Assembly (NCBI GenBank): GCA_023381695.1
Contig: JAMCQP010000040.1
Location: 1 to 44,423, forward strand
DNA from: Bacillota bacterium
GTDB taxonomy: Bacteria; Bacillota; UBA5301; JAMCQP01
Direction of reading: 5' to 3'
DNA: 44,423 nt
Shown here: in pieces, positions 1-6,881 of the stretch
How positions within the stretch are numbered: position 1 is the first letter of the stretch
How the letters are laid out: every line of letters starts with the position of its first letter
The notes under the pieces: model-generated
Database searches by the model: none
What the model was told of the DNA's origin: nothing
The model's input: only the letters and a program-made list of their open reading frames with translations
Translations under genes and position numbers: made by a program

Positions 1-151
1 AGCGACGCTACGGACGGCCAAAGCTGGTGCAGGACCAGGGATGGTCCGCATACCAGCGACACCACAGAGGGTCAAAGCTGGTGCAGGACCAGGGATGGTC
101 CGCATACCGCCGACGCCACGGAGGGCCAAAGGCGGTGCAGGACCAGGGATG
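1..151. repeat. 54-bp tandem repeat, about 2.8 copies, continuing past the left edge
   Basis: Three copies of a 54-base unit are visible at an exact 54-base offset (for example GCTGGTGCAGG at 23 and 77, degenerate at 131). Each full unit carries GGACCA-GGGA-TGGTCC, a 6-bp stem with a 4-nt loop that reads on both strands. Because 54 is a multiple of three, any open frame shows an 18-residue periodicity; I do not take that as coding. The array lies downstream of two leftward promoters and would sit in the 5' part of their transcript. Confidence 0.85.
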
Positions 152-163
152 TAATTCAAGCAT

Positions 164-211
164 TCGGCCATCAGGCCGACGATGTCGCGCCCTCTTGAGC
201 GCGACTTTTTT
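164..211 (+). terminator. Double hairpin followed by a T-run (rightward terminator, or leader hairpins of a leftward transcript)
   Basis: TCGGCC-ATCA-GGCCGA (164-179) is followed by GTCGCGC / GCGCGAC (184-190 with 199-205) and then six T (206-211), a textbook intrinsic terminator for rightward transcription. The same hairpins would be the first transcribed sequences of the leftward promoter at 212-240, so either reading is possible. Confidence 0.6.
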
Positions 212-240
212 AGTTTATCACATCCGCTGCCCTTTGTCAA
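212..240 (-). promoter_or_regulatory. Strong leftward promoter (proximal of a tandem pair)
   Basis: On the minus strand, TTGACA (235-240), a 17-bp spacer and TAAACT (212-217). Transcription would leave the window at its left edge through the 54-bp repeats. Tandem strong promoters just downstream of lysS would fit an rRNA or tRNA operon lying outside the window; this is inference, because no rRNA sequence is visible. Confidence 0.7.
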
Positions 241-271
241 CTGCCAGTTTCTAGCAGATGACAGCTGTGCT

Positions 272-301
272 ATCATACCATAAGTTGTTATCCGGCGTCA
301 A
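272..301 (-). promoter_or_regulatory. Strong leftward promoter (distal of a tandem pair)
   Basis: On the minus strand, TTGACG (296-301), an 18-bp spacer and TATGAT (272-277), 60 bp upstream of the second promoter. Both lie between the lysS stop codon and the left edge and point the same way as lysS. Confidence 0.65.
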
Positions 302-400
302 GATATTTATGCATGCAAAATATGGAAACATCCGGCGTTGCCTTCCTGTACCTTGCAGCTGCCGGTCCGTCTCAGAAACTTGTATCCATTTTCTTCAGCC

Positions 401-1939
401 TCAGTCACGCGGCCGCATATGGGGGAAAAGGATCACATCCCGGATCGAAGGTGAATTGGTCAGAAGCATCACCAGGCGGTCGATACCCACGCCGAGACCG
501 CCGGTGGGCGGCATCCCGTATTCCAGCGCCCGGATATAATCCTCATCCATCATGTGGGCCTCCTCATCGCCCCTGGCTCTGGCCTCCACCTGCTTTTGAA
601 AGCGTTCTTTCTGGTCGATGGGATCGTTCAACTCCGAGAAACCGTTGGCCATCTCCCGCCCGTAGATGAAGGCTTCAAACCGGTCCGTCAACCGCGGGTC
701 GGAGCTCTTGCGCCTGGCAAGCGGCGAAATTTCCACCGGATAATCGGTGACAAAGGTGGGCTGAATCAAACCGGGCTCGACATACTGCTCAAAGAGCTCG
801 TTGATCATGTGCCCCCGGTCCCACTTGGGGTCCACCTTCAAGCCCGCCTTTCCGGCAAGAGCTCGGGCCTCCTCATCGGAATTGGTCTCCCGGAGATCCA
901 CCTTCGCGTATTTTGTTATGGCGTCGAGCATGGAGATCCGGGTCCACGGCGGGGTGAGATCGATGGCCTGATCCAGATAGGTGAGCTTCGTGGCGCCCAG
1001 GACCTCCTGTGCGACCCAGGCGATGAGTTGCTCGGTGATCTCCATCATGTCCTGGTAATTGGCATAGGCCTGGTAGAGTTCGAGCATGGTAAACTCCGGA
1101 TTGTGCTTGATGGAGATGCCTTCGTTCCGGAAGTTTTTGCCCAACTCAAAGACCCGGTCAAATCCACCGACGATCAGTCTTTTCAAGTAGAGCTCGGGGG
1201 CAATCCGGAGATAGAGATTCATGTCCAGGGTGTTATGGTGGGTGATGAACGGCCGCGCGTTGGCCCCGCCGGCAATCGCGTGCAAGGTCGGGGTGTCCAC
1301 CTCCAGAAAACTCCTCTTGGCAAGAAAGCCCCGCACCGCATGCAAAATCCGGCTGCGGGCGACAAAGACCTGCTTGACCTCCGGGTTGACGATCAGATCC
1401 ACATAGCGTTGCCGGTACCTGGTGTCCACATCCTTGAGGCCGTGCCACTTCTCCGGGAGCGGCCGGAGCGATTTGGACAAGAGTTCAAACTGCTGGACGG
1501 CCACCGTTATCTCGCCGCGATGAGTCCGGAACAGCCGCCCCGTGACGCCCACAATGTCGCCCAGATCCAGAGTGGAAAAAGCCTGATAAGGTTGCTCCCC
1601 CAAAACGTCAACTTTGGCGTAGATCTGGATCCGCCCCGAAACATCCTGAAGATGGGCAAAGGTCGCCTTCCCGTGCCCCCGGATGGCCATCACGCGCCCG
1701 GCCGCCCGCACCTCGGGCCCCTCCGCACCAACGGCCTGCCCACCCGCTTCTTGTTCAAAACGTTCGTACTCGGCAACAGCATCAGCCGCCAGATGGGTGC
1801 GTTCAAACTTGTGCCCGAAAGGATCCACTCCCCGCTGCCGCCATTCTTCAAGTTTCTGCCGCCTGGCCAGCATGAGGGCGTTTGATTCCCTCTCATCCTC
1901 CGGCTGGTTTTCCGCGGCGTTAAAATCCTGCTCCTCCAA
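401..1939 (-). CDS. lysS: Lysyl-tRNA synthetase, class II
   Basis: Charges tRNA-Lys with lysine in the cytoplasm. The 512 residues match the usual class II LysRS length of about 490-510. An N-terminal OB-fold anticodon-binding domain covers roughly residues 80-180 ([20 protein letters not shown]). The catalytic core carries motif 2 ([18 protein letters not shown]) and motif 3 ([13 protein letters not shown]). The start is TTG at 1939, set by GGAGGT nine bases upstream. The gene follows greA after 18 bp and is very probably cotranscribed with it. The first 35 residues are acidic and not part of the conserved fold. No intrinsic terminator is evident straight after the stop; the next signals are the two leftward promoters. 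Confidence 0.97.
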   Translation of the reverse strand: MEEQDFNAAENQPEDERESNALMLARRQKLEEWRQRGVDPFGHKFERTHLAADAVAEYERFEQEAGGQAVGAEGPEVRAAGRVMAIRGHGKATFAHLQDVSGRIQIYAKVDVLGEQPYQAFSTLDLGDIVGVTGRLFRTHRGEITVAVQQFELLSKSLRPLPEKWHGLKDVDTRYRQRYVDLIVNPEVKQVFVARSRILHAVRGFLAKRSFLEVDTPTLHAIAGGANARPFITHHNTLDMNLYLRIAPELYLKRLIVGGFDRVFELGKNFRNEGISIKHNPEFTMLELYQAYANYQDMMEITEQLIAWVAQEVLGATKLTYLDQAIDLTPPWTRISMLDAITKYAKVDLRETNSDEEARALAGKAGLKVDPKWDRGHMINELFEQYVEPGLIQPTFVTDYPVEISPLARRKSSDPRLTDRFEAFIYGREMANGFSELNDPIDQKERFQKQVEARARGDEEAHMMDEDYIRALEYGMPPTGGLGVGIDRLVMLLTNSPSIRDVILFPHMRPRD

Positions 1940-1957
1940 CTGCCAAAGACCTCCGAT

Positions 1958-2437
1958 TCATGACCTGGTAATCTTCATGATCTTGTACTTGATGATTCCA
2001 TCCGGCACCGTGACATTCACCGTGGCATTGGCCTTCTGGCCGAGGATGGCCTGGCCGACCGGCGATTCATTGGAGATCTTGCAGTGCAAAGGATCGGCTT
2101 CCGCCGAGCCCACCACCGTGTATTCCAAAACCTCGTTGGACTGCAAGTCCTTCAGCTTGACCGTCGAACCGATGGTAACCTTGTCAGTCTTGACGTCGGC
2201 GTCATCGATCACCTTGGCATTGCGCAGCATCTTCTCCAGGGTGAGAACCCGACCCTCGATAAAGGCTTGCTCGTTCTTGGCGTCCTCGTACTCGGAATTC
2301 TCGCTGATATCACCGAACTCCAGGGCCTGTTTGATCCTTTCCGCCACTTCCCGCCGCCTTACCGTCTTTAAGTGGTCCAATTCTTTTTCCAGTTTCTCCA
2401 GACCTTCGTGGGTCAGGAGAGTTTCCTTTTCAGCCAT
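1958..2437 (-). CDS. greA: Transcription elongation factor GreA
   Basis: Enters the secondary channel of backtracked RNA polymerase and stimulates cleavage of the transcript 3' end. At 159 residues it has the standard length. The N-terminal coiled-coil hairpin covers residues 1-75, with the acidic tip [14 protein letters not shown] that positions the catalytic metal; the C-terminal FKBP-like domain follows (GSTVKLKDL to the end, with the [11 protein letters not shown] motif). The start is ATG at 2437, preceded by AGGAAGGGG. It is the first gene of a greA-lysS operon with a near-consensus promoter about 250 bp upstream. Confidence 0.97.
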   Translation of the reverse strand: MAEKETLLTHEGLEKLEKELDHLKTVRRREVAERIKQALEFGDISENSEYEDAKNEQAFIEGRVLTLEKMLRNAKVIDDADVKTDKVTIGSTVKLKDLQSNEVLEYTVVGSAEADPLHCKISNESPVGQAILGQKANATVNVTVPDGIIKYKIMKITRS

Positions 2438-2686
2438 CCTGTCGGTCCCCTTCCTGAAGTATCAGAGTTAACGCTGCTTAGGACTACCAGGCAAATCAAG
2501 CTTAATATGCGTGGTCCCCCGGGCTTTTATTCCGCGCGGTCCATCGCCTTGCCTAACCCATGGCCTTGCGCGGCCCGGATTCGCCGCCCGGATTCGCCCG
2601 GAGGCAGATACCAGCACAAGCACTGCCAGAGTGCTCCCTGACAGTGCTTGACAGTACTTGTGCCGCTGCTTTTTATTTTACTCTAT
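2438..2686 (-). promoter_or_regulatory. Long structured 5' leader of greA-lysS
   Basis: About 240 nt separate the predicted start site from the greA ATG. At 2617-2650 the two arms (2617-2629 and 2638-2650) form a 13-bp stem with one G-U pair and an 8-nt loop. A competing pairing exists between 2614-2620 (GCACAAG) and 2657-2663 (CTTGTGC). Direct repeats of GCCCGGATTCGCC lie at about 2572-2602. No U-tract follows the hairpin, so it is not an obvious attenuator. Confidence 0.45.
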
Positions 2687-2716
2687 ATTATACGGGGAAT
2701 GGTAGTGAATTGTCAA
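2687..2716 (-). promoter_or_regulatory. Sigma-A-type promoter of greA-lysS
   Basis: On the minus strand, TTGACA (2711-2716), an 18-bp spacer and TATAAT (2687-2692). The -35 box overlaps the stop codon of the upstream gene (2713-2715), so the compact operon upstream and greA-lysS meet without spare DNA. Confidence 0.85.
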
Positions 2717-3846
2717 GCAGAAAGTTTGCCCCCGGCATGAACTTTTACAGCGGCAATCTGGCGCGAATCTACCAGGCGGCCTCCCCGGTGAAAGCCGGAC
2801 ACCGCGAAGCCGTGCTTCCGGGCCAGCCTGGCGATCTCCTCCACGCGTTCCACGGTGATCTCCAGCCCCAGGCTAAAATTTTCGTACCGCTCCTCAAGGG
2901 CCAGGATCAGCGTCTCCGCCACGGCGGCGTGCGTATATCCTTTCGGCAGGCTCAGATTCAACCAGTCCGAATCGCTCCCGGTGTTCCCGGGAATCTTCAC
3001 CGCCCCGCCCTCAAAGACCAGGACATCGTTCCGCAACCGTTCCAGGCCCTGAAGATCCCCCGGCGCCCCGGCGGGCGCGGACAGATCGCAGACCATCGCG
3101 CCGGCCTTCAAGAATGCCGGATCGAAGGGCAAGAGAGCCTCCGTCATCCTCAACCCTGATGCCCAGCTATCTAAAGAAGAGGCGGCCACAATTACCAGAT
3201 CCGCTTGCGGCAACACCGTTTCCGCGCTGGCAAAGGTGCGAGCCGCCAATCCGGTCTCGTGGAGAATGTGGGTGGCCAACCGTTCCAGCCTGGCCTCGTT
3301 CTTCCCGATCAGGGACAGATATTTGACATCACGGGCGACAAGACGGGCGCAGGCGCTCCCCAGCGGGAGATCCGCCCCGATCACCACTGCCTCGGTCTCC
3401 GAGAGATCCACCGCCATCTGCGCGGCCGCCTGGCCGATACTCTCCATGGCCGCGGCGACGGCATAACTGGCGCCGGTGGTGACCGCCACGCCGGCCTCAT
3501 TGGCCGCCGCCAGCCCCCCGTTGCCGATCACCGATGCATACCCGCCCAGCCCCACGATTCGGGCCCCAAACTTCTCCGCCAGCCGCACGCTCCTGAGCAC
3601 CTTGTTGACCACAAACTCCACCGGCAGAGACGCAAATTGCCGGGCCGTGAGCGGGCACCCGATTACCCAGCCTTCCGCCGCCGGCCCGGCCGCGGAGCGA
3701 ATCTCTTCCAGATGCGCCACGCGCATGGGTGGCAGGAGCCTTCCCACCCCCTCAACCAGGGACGGCAAGAGGCCCCTGGCCAAGCCGAACCGCCTGGATA
3801 GATCCTCGACCCGGGCAGGGTGGGTAACAAATCCGAACCTTTGCAC
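2713..3846 (-). CDS. COG5322-type dehydrogenase related to acyl-ACP reductase (AAR)
   Basis: The 377 residues resemble, from memory, cyanobacterial long-chain acyl-ACP reductase and its Firmicute relatives, often labelled shikimate dehydrogenase. Points of resemblance are an N-terminal FGFVTHPARVEDL, VGLGGYASV (about 98-106), a Rossmann nucleotide-binding turn GADLPLGSA (157-165), IGKNEARLERL (180-190), PQADLVIV, and a C-terminal stretch RVEEIARLARKHGF. In AAR a catalytic cysteine lies in an A-C-F-A-E context; the matching segment here is A-A-V-A-E (307-311), so the nucleophile appears to be alanine. The GTG start at 3846 follows AGGGGAGA. It lies 21 bp after the quinate-dehydrogenase-like gene, last in a three-gene operon. 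Substrate unknown. Confidence 0.7.
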   Translation of the reverse strand: MQRFGFVTHPARVEDLSRRFGLARGLLPSLVEGVGRLLPPMRVAHLEEIRSAAGPAAEGWVIGCPLTARQFASLPVEFVVNKVLRSVRLAEKFGARIVGLGGYASVIGNGGLAAANEAGVAVTTGASYAVAAAMESIGQAAAQMAVDLSETEAVVIGADLPLGSACARLVARDVKYLSLIGKNEARLERLATHILHETGLAARTFASAETVLPQADLVIVAASSLDSWASGLRMTEALLPFDPAFLKAGAMVCDLSAPAGAPGDLQGLERLRNDVLVFEGGAVKIPGNTGSDSDWLNLSLPKGYTHAAVAETLILALEERYENFSLGLEITVERVEEIARLARKHGFAVSGFHRGGRLVDSRQIAAVKVHAGGKLSA

Positions 3847-3867
3847 GCGGAGTTCTCCCCTTGCCGG

Positions 3868-4770
3868 CTACGCCAGGTTTTCGATACGCGGTTTGAAAGC
3901 GATCCGATCCAGCAGGGCCAGATAATCGGCCGGCTGCATGTCTTTGGCCGGCTTACCAGCCAGCGCAATCAAGACCCCTTCCATCACATTGGTTCCGAAA
4001 GAACGGCCGTCCAATTCGGGGGTGGTGGTGATAAGCTTCGCCGCCCCGCGGTTCCGCAGTTCCTGCACATCTTCCTCGGTGATGGTGTTGGTGAGAATGA
4101 TCTTCCCGTCCAGCCGCGGAGGCATATACTTTTTGATGAAATGCCAGTCGCCGGCGATCATCTCCGCCCACTGGTAGTAACGCTCGTAGCGCGGTTTATT
4201 CTCTTTCTGTTTTTCGCCGGTGGGGTACAACATGGAAAAGGGCAGCTGGCAAGCGATGGGGGCGATCACCCTGGCCGCCCGGTGCAGTGCCTTGAGCGAA
4301 CGAAGCGGTATGGGAAGCCCCAGCGCGAACATGAAATCCCCCAGGATTACCTCGCACCCGGACTCCTGCAGCGCCTCCGCCATCCCAAACCGGTCCATTC
4401 CCGACACCAGCAGGACCTTCATGCCCGCCAGGGGTATCTTGGCCTCGTTCCGTAAGTATTCCACCACCCGGCGTTCCAGCGTGTTTTTCAGGCCGCTGCC
4501 GTCCACAATAGGCGTCAGTTTCGGCGCCGCCGCCAGTTTCTTGGCGTCCCGCAGGAGATAGCGCCGCTTCCCGGCCCAGAGGTAGAGGTCGATGCCGCCC
4601 ATTCCAAAAGCAGCAACCTTCCCATCCAGTTCGTGGAGCAAATCGACCGCCTTTTGCATGTCCCCGTCGGTGCCGATGCGTTCGATGCGAAACTTCTCAC
4701 CCAGGATGTCTACCTCGACGGCCTTATCCCGCGCGGTAGAACCGATGCTGACGCTGACAACCCTTTTCAT
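3868..4770 (-). CDS. Quinate 5-dehydrogenase-like protein of Firmicutes
   Basis: This 300-residue protein belongs to a Firmicute family commonly annotated quinate 5-dehydrogenase; I know of no direct proof of that activity. Recognisable stretches are VVSVSIGSTARDKAVEV at the N terminus, GMGGIDLYLWAGKRRYLLRDA (about 66-86, shown only in part as conserved), and KVLLVSGMDRFGMAEAL, which looks like a nucleotide-binding beta-alpha unit. The C-terminal half has LTNTITEEDVQELRNRG and TTTPELDGRSFGTNVMEG. I placed the start at ATG 4770, where AGGAGGG lies ten bases upstream, rather than ten codons earlier. It sits between the HTH regulator and the AAR-like gene, which suggests the three act together. 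Whether the product reduces or only binds its ligand cannot be seen. Confidence 0.65.
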   Translation of the reverse strand: MKRVVSVSIGSTARDKAVEVDILGEKFRIERIGTDGDMQKAVDLLHELDGKVAAFGMGGIDLYLWAGKRRYLLRDAKKLAAAPKLTPIVDGSGLKNTLERRVVEYLRNEAKIPLAGMKVLLVSGMDRFGMAEALQESGCEVILGDFMFALGLPIPLRSLKALHRAARVIAPIACQLPFSMLYPTGEKQKENKPRYERYYQWAEMIAGDWHFIKKYMPPRLDGKIILTNTITEEDVQELRNRGAAKLITTTPELDGRSFGTNVMEGVLIALAGKPAKDMQPADYLALLDRIAFKPRIENLA

Positions 4771-4883
4771 CGTCTCTGGCCCTCCTAAAGAATATTCCAC
4801 AGCTCGCCTTTTTAGTCCAGGGCCTCGGCTGGCGCCGCCACATCGCGTCCGTAGCCTGAATAGCGCAAGCTCGCTTGCCGGTC

Positions 4884-5408
4884 TTACTTCTTCAGCTTCC
4901 GGATGAGTTCCGCCAGTTCCTCCGGGTCCACAAACTTGTCCTCCGCTATCGGGGATTCGCCGATCTCAATGCCCACCACTTCGTTCCCAAGGATCTCCTC
5001 GATCTCCTTGAGGCGCATGTTGGAGCCCAGAAAGATAACCAGATCATGCTCCCTGAGGCGCGTGATCACGGAGATCACGTGGTTCAGGATCTCGAGCCCG
5101 CCCTCGGTCTTCACGTAATTCCAGCGCTCGGAGTTGGTGAGGAGGTAGATGAAATCCACCCCTTCTCTCTCCGCCACCTTCTGGATCTCGTCTTTGTTTT
5201 TGATCGGGAACCCAATCAGGGCAATTTTGCCACCCTTTCGGACTTCACCCAGGGTTTCCAGCCGGGAGACAAAGGTGCGATCCACACCCACCTCCTCGGC
5301 CGTCTCTTGCTGGGAAAGGCCCTTCACCCGCAACTCCAGAATCTGATCAATCTTGTGCAGGAGCTTGTTCCGGTTGATGAGCTTTTCCCCGATGCGTACG
5401 AAGTCCAT
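4884..5408 (-). CDS. Helix-turn-helix transcriptional regulator, first gene of the quinate/AAR-like operon
   Basis: A 174-residue protein with a helix-turn-helix at residues 31-51 (LSQQETAEEVGVDRTFVSRL), followed by a Rossmann-like alpha/beta domain (GKIALIGFP, DLVIFLGSNM, EVVGIEIGE) that could bind a ligand or nucleotide. The ATG start at 5408 follows GGGGAGGGG. It is the promoter-proximal gene, and a 28-bp palindrome lies between the -10 box and its start, so autoregulation is likely (inference). It ends 113 bp before the next start codon. The stretch 4771-4883 holds nothing else I can support. Confidence 0.8.
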   Translation of the reverse strand: MDFVRIGEKLINRNKLLHKIDQILELRVKGLSQQETAEEVGVDRTFVSRLETLGEVRKGGKIALIGFPIKNKDEIQKVAEREGVDFIYLLTNSERWNYVKTEGGLEILNHVISVITRLREHDLVIFLGSNMRLKEIEEILGNEVVGIEIGESPIAEDKFVDPEELAELIRKLKK

Positions 5409-5447
5409 ACCGGCCCCTCCCCTCTCTTAACTGCTGGGAAGTAAAAG

Positions 5448-5475
5448 GCGATGTGCACAAAGCTGTGTACATCGC
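5448..5475 (-). promoter_or_regulatory. Palindromic operator candidate at the transcription start
   Basis: Arms of 12 bases (5448-5459 and 5464-5475) pair with one G-U and enclose AAGC. The palindrome begins two bases after the -10 box and covers the expected start site. That position is typical of a repressor operator. It could also act as a weak terminator for dusB, since CCTTTTAC follows on the minus strand. Confidence 0.6.
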
Positions 5476-5476
5476 T

Positions 5477-5505
5477 ATTTTACCAAAATCTGCTCTCACG
5501 GTCAA
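5477..5505 (-). promoter_or_regulatory. Promoter of the regulator/quinate/AAR-like operon
   Basis: On the minus strand, TTGACC (5500-5505), a 17-bp spacer and TAAAAT (5477-5482), just downstream of the dusB stop codon at 5528. Confidence 0.8.
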
Positions 5506-5527
5506 GGAGAATAAAGTTGCATGGAAA

Positions 5528-6502
5528 TCAAGGCGCGCCAAATTCTTCCGCCATGGTCCGGAGGATCGCCCGCATCATGCCAGCGGTCGTCGCCCGGTTG
5601 ATGGCCTCCTTGGCCCGGCTGGCGCCGGCCAGCCCCTTGACATACCAGGCCGCGTGCTTGCGCATCTCGCGAACCCCGATATATTCACCCTTGTGGGCGA
5701 CGATCATCTCCAGGTGGCGCTCCGCCAGTAAAAACCGCTCCGCCGGGGTGGGTGGCGGCAAGAGTTCGCCGGTGCCCAGGTAATGCACAATCCGTTTCAA
5801 CAACCATGGGTTGCCAAGCGCGGCCCGACCGACCATCACCCCGTCGCAGCCGGTCTCGTCAAGCATCGCCTTTGCCGCCTGCGGACTGTCCATGTCCCCG
5901 TTTCCGATCACCGGGATCCCGGCCTGCTCCTTCACCTCACGGATGATCCCCCAATCGGCCCGTCCCGAATAAAATGCTTCTCTGGTCCGGCCATGCACGG
6001 TGATCGCTTTTGCTCCGGCGGCCTCCACCGTTTTGGCCACCTCCACCGCATTAACCGATCCGGCGTCCCAGCCCTTGCGCATCTTCACCGTTACGGGCAA
6101 AACGGTGGCTGTGGCCACCGCCTCCACCACCCGCCCGGCAAGATTGGGATCCCGCATGAGGGCCGCCCCCTCGCCGTTCTTGACAATCTTCGGGGTGGGG
6201 CACCCCATGTTGATATCCAGCACCTCCGGCCTGAAGGTCTCGGCAATGCGGGCGGCTTCGGCCATGGTTCCGGGGTCGGATCCAAAGAGCTGGATGGCCA
6301 TCGGCCGTTCTTCAGGCGCGATCTCCAACATCTCCATCGATCTCTGGTTGCCATGGACGACGGCCCTGGCGCTGACCATCTCCCCCCAGACCATCCCGCA
6401 ACCGAATTCGATCGCCAACCGGCGAAAGACCGTGTCGGTCACCCCGGCCATCGGCGCCAGAATCACCGGGTTGGCGGGGGTAAAATCTCCGATATGCAGC
6501 AC
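5528..6502 (-). CDS. dusB: tRNA-dihydrouridine synthase (DusB type)
   Basis: An FMN enzyme that reduces uridine to dihydrouridine in tRNA. The 324 residues contain the N-terminal flavin motif APMAGVTD, the catalytic cysteine in NMGCPTPKIVKNGEG, the active-site lysine and histidine in TVKMRKGWD and TVHGRTREAFYSG, and the phosphate-binding IGNGDM and GVMVGRAALGNPW. The frame stays open upstream through rpmE, but the family N terminus (LHIGDFTPANPVILAPMAG) and AGGGAG upstream fix the start at GTG 6502. It lies 37 bp after rpmE, beyond a strong terminator, so it probably depends on read-through or on a promoter I did not find. Confidence 0.93.
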   Translation of the reverse strand: MLHIGDFTPANPVILAPMAGVTDTVFRRLAIEFGCGMVWGEMVSARAVVHGNQRSMEMLEIAPEERPMAIQLFGSDPGTMAEAARIAETFRPEVLDINMGCPTPKIVKNGEGAALMRDPNLAGRVVEAVATATVLPVTVKMRKGWDAGSVNAVEVAKTVEAAGAKAITVHGRTREAFYSGRADWGIIREVKEQAGIPVIGNGDMDSPQAAKAMLDETGCDGVMVGRAALGNPWLLKRIVHYLGTGELLPPPTPAERFLLAERHLEMIVAHKGEYIGVREMRKHAAWYVKGLAGASRAKEAINRATTAGMMRAILRTMAEEFGAP

Positions 6503-6522
6503 CTTGATCTCCCTTTGCGAGC

Positions 6523-6552
6523 CAGAAAAAAAACAGAGCCTACGCTCTGTTT
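6523..6552 (-). terminator. Intrinsic terminator overlapping the rpmE stop codon
   Basis: A 9-bp stem (6531-6539 with 6544-6552) encloses a 4-nt loop and is followed on the minus strand by eight or more T (from 6531 down to about 6525). The rpmE stop codon (6540-6542) lies in the loop, so a ribosome terminating there would cover the hairpin. Confidence 0.9.
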
Positions 6553-6755
6553 GCCGCCCTCTTTTCGAACTTCTTTTTGAACTTTTCCACCTGGCCGCCG
6601 GTATCCACCAGGCGCTGCTGGCCGGTGAAGAACGGATGGCATTTGGAACACAACTCCACGCGAATCTCCTGCCTGGTCGAACCGGATTCGAACGTTTCGC
6701 CGCAAGCACAGGTTACCCTGGCCTTGTAGTACTTCGGATGAATATTTTCTTTCAT
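6540..6755 (-). CDS. rpmE: Ribosomal protein bL31, zinc-binding form
   Basis: A protein of the large ribosomal subunit that bridges to the small subunit. The 71 residues begin [19 protein letters not shown]. Cysteines 16, 18, 36 and 39 form the zinc site that marks the zinc-containing paralogue, as opposed to the zinc-free one made under zinc starvation. The ATG at 6755 follows GAGAGGG with normal spacing; the open frame upstream is not conserved. A consensus promoter lies 43 bp upstream of the start and a strong terminator sits on the stop codon, so it is probably transcribed mostly as a single gene. Confidence 0.96.
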   Translation of the reverse strand: MKENIHPKYYKARVTCACGETFESGSTRQEIRVELCSKCHPFFTGQQRLVDTGGQVEKFKKKFEKRAANRA

Positions 6756-6797
6756 GCGCTTGCACCCTCTCTCGAACATCTCCCCATACATTTTCTC

Positions 6798-6826
6798 ATT
6801 GTAACATCCACCGTCCATTTCGTCAA
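6798..6826 (-). promoter_or_regulatory. Promoter of rpmE
   Basis: On the minus strand, TTGACG (6821-6826), a 17-bp spacer and TACAAT (6798-6803). The flanking bases just upstream (about 6836-6858) contain a short GATGGACGA simple repeat. Confidence 0.8.
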
Positions 6827-6881
6827 GAGCCAACCTCGTCCATCTCGTCCATCCATCCCTTTTGTCGCCGGATATCCCTTT

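Noticed and set aside
8..163. Leftward 51-codon frame over the same repeats, with an 18-residue Trp/Cys-rich period
   Set aside because: No ribosome site upstream and the period follows from the DNA repeat; more likely part of a non-coding leader.
27..254. Rightward 75-codon frame over the tandem repeats
   Set aside because: It runs through the hairpins and T-run at 164-211, has no ribosome site, and its periodicity is explained by the 54-bp repeat.
554..1885. 443-codon frame antisense to lysS
   Set aside because: Shadow frame caused by high GC; lysS is certain and the antisense product matches no family I know.
2438..2686. T-box riboswitch in the greA-lysS leader
   Set aside because: A TGGACCGCG string resembles the T-box core but lacks one base, and there is no following terminator or clear specifier loop.
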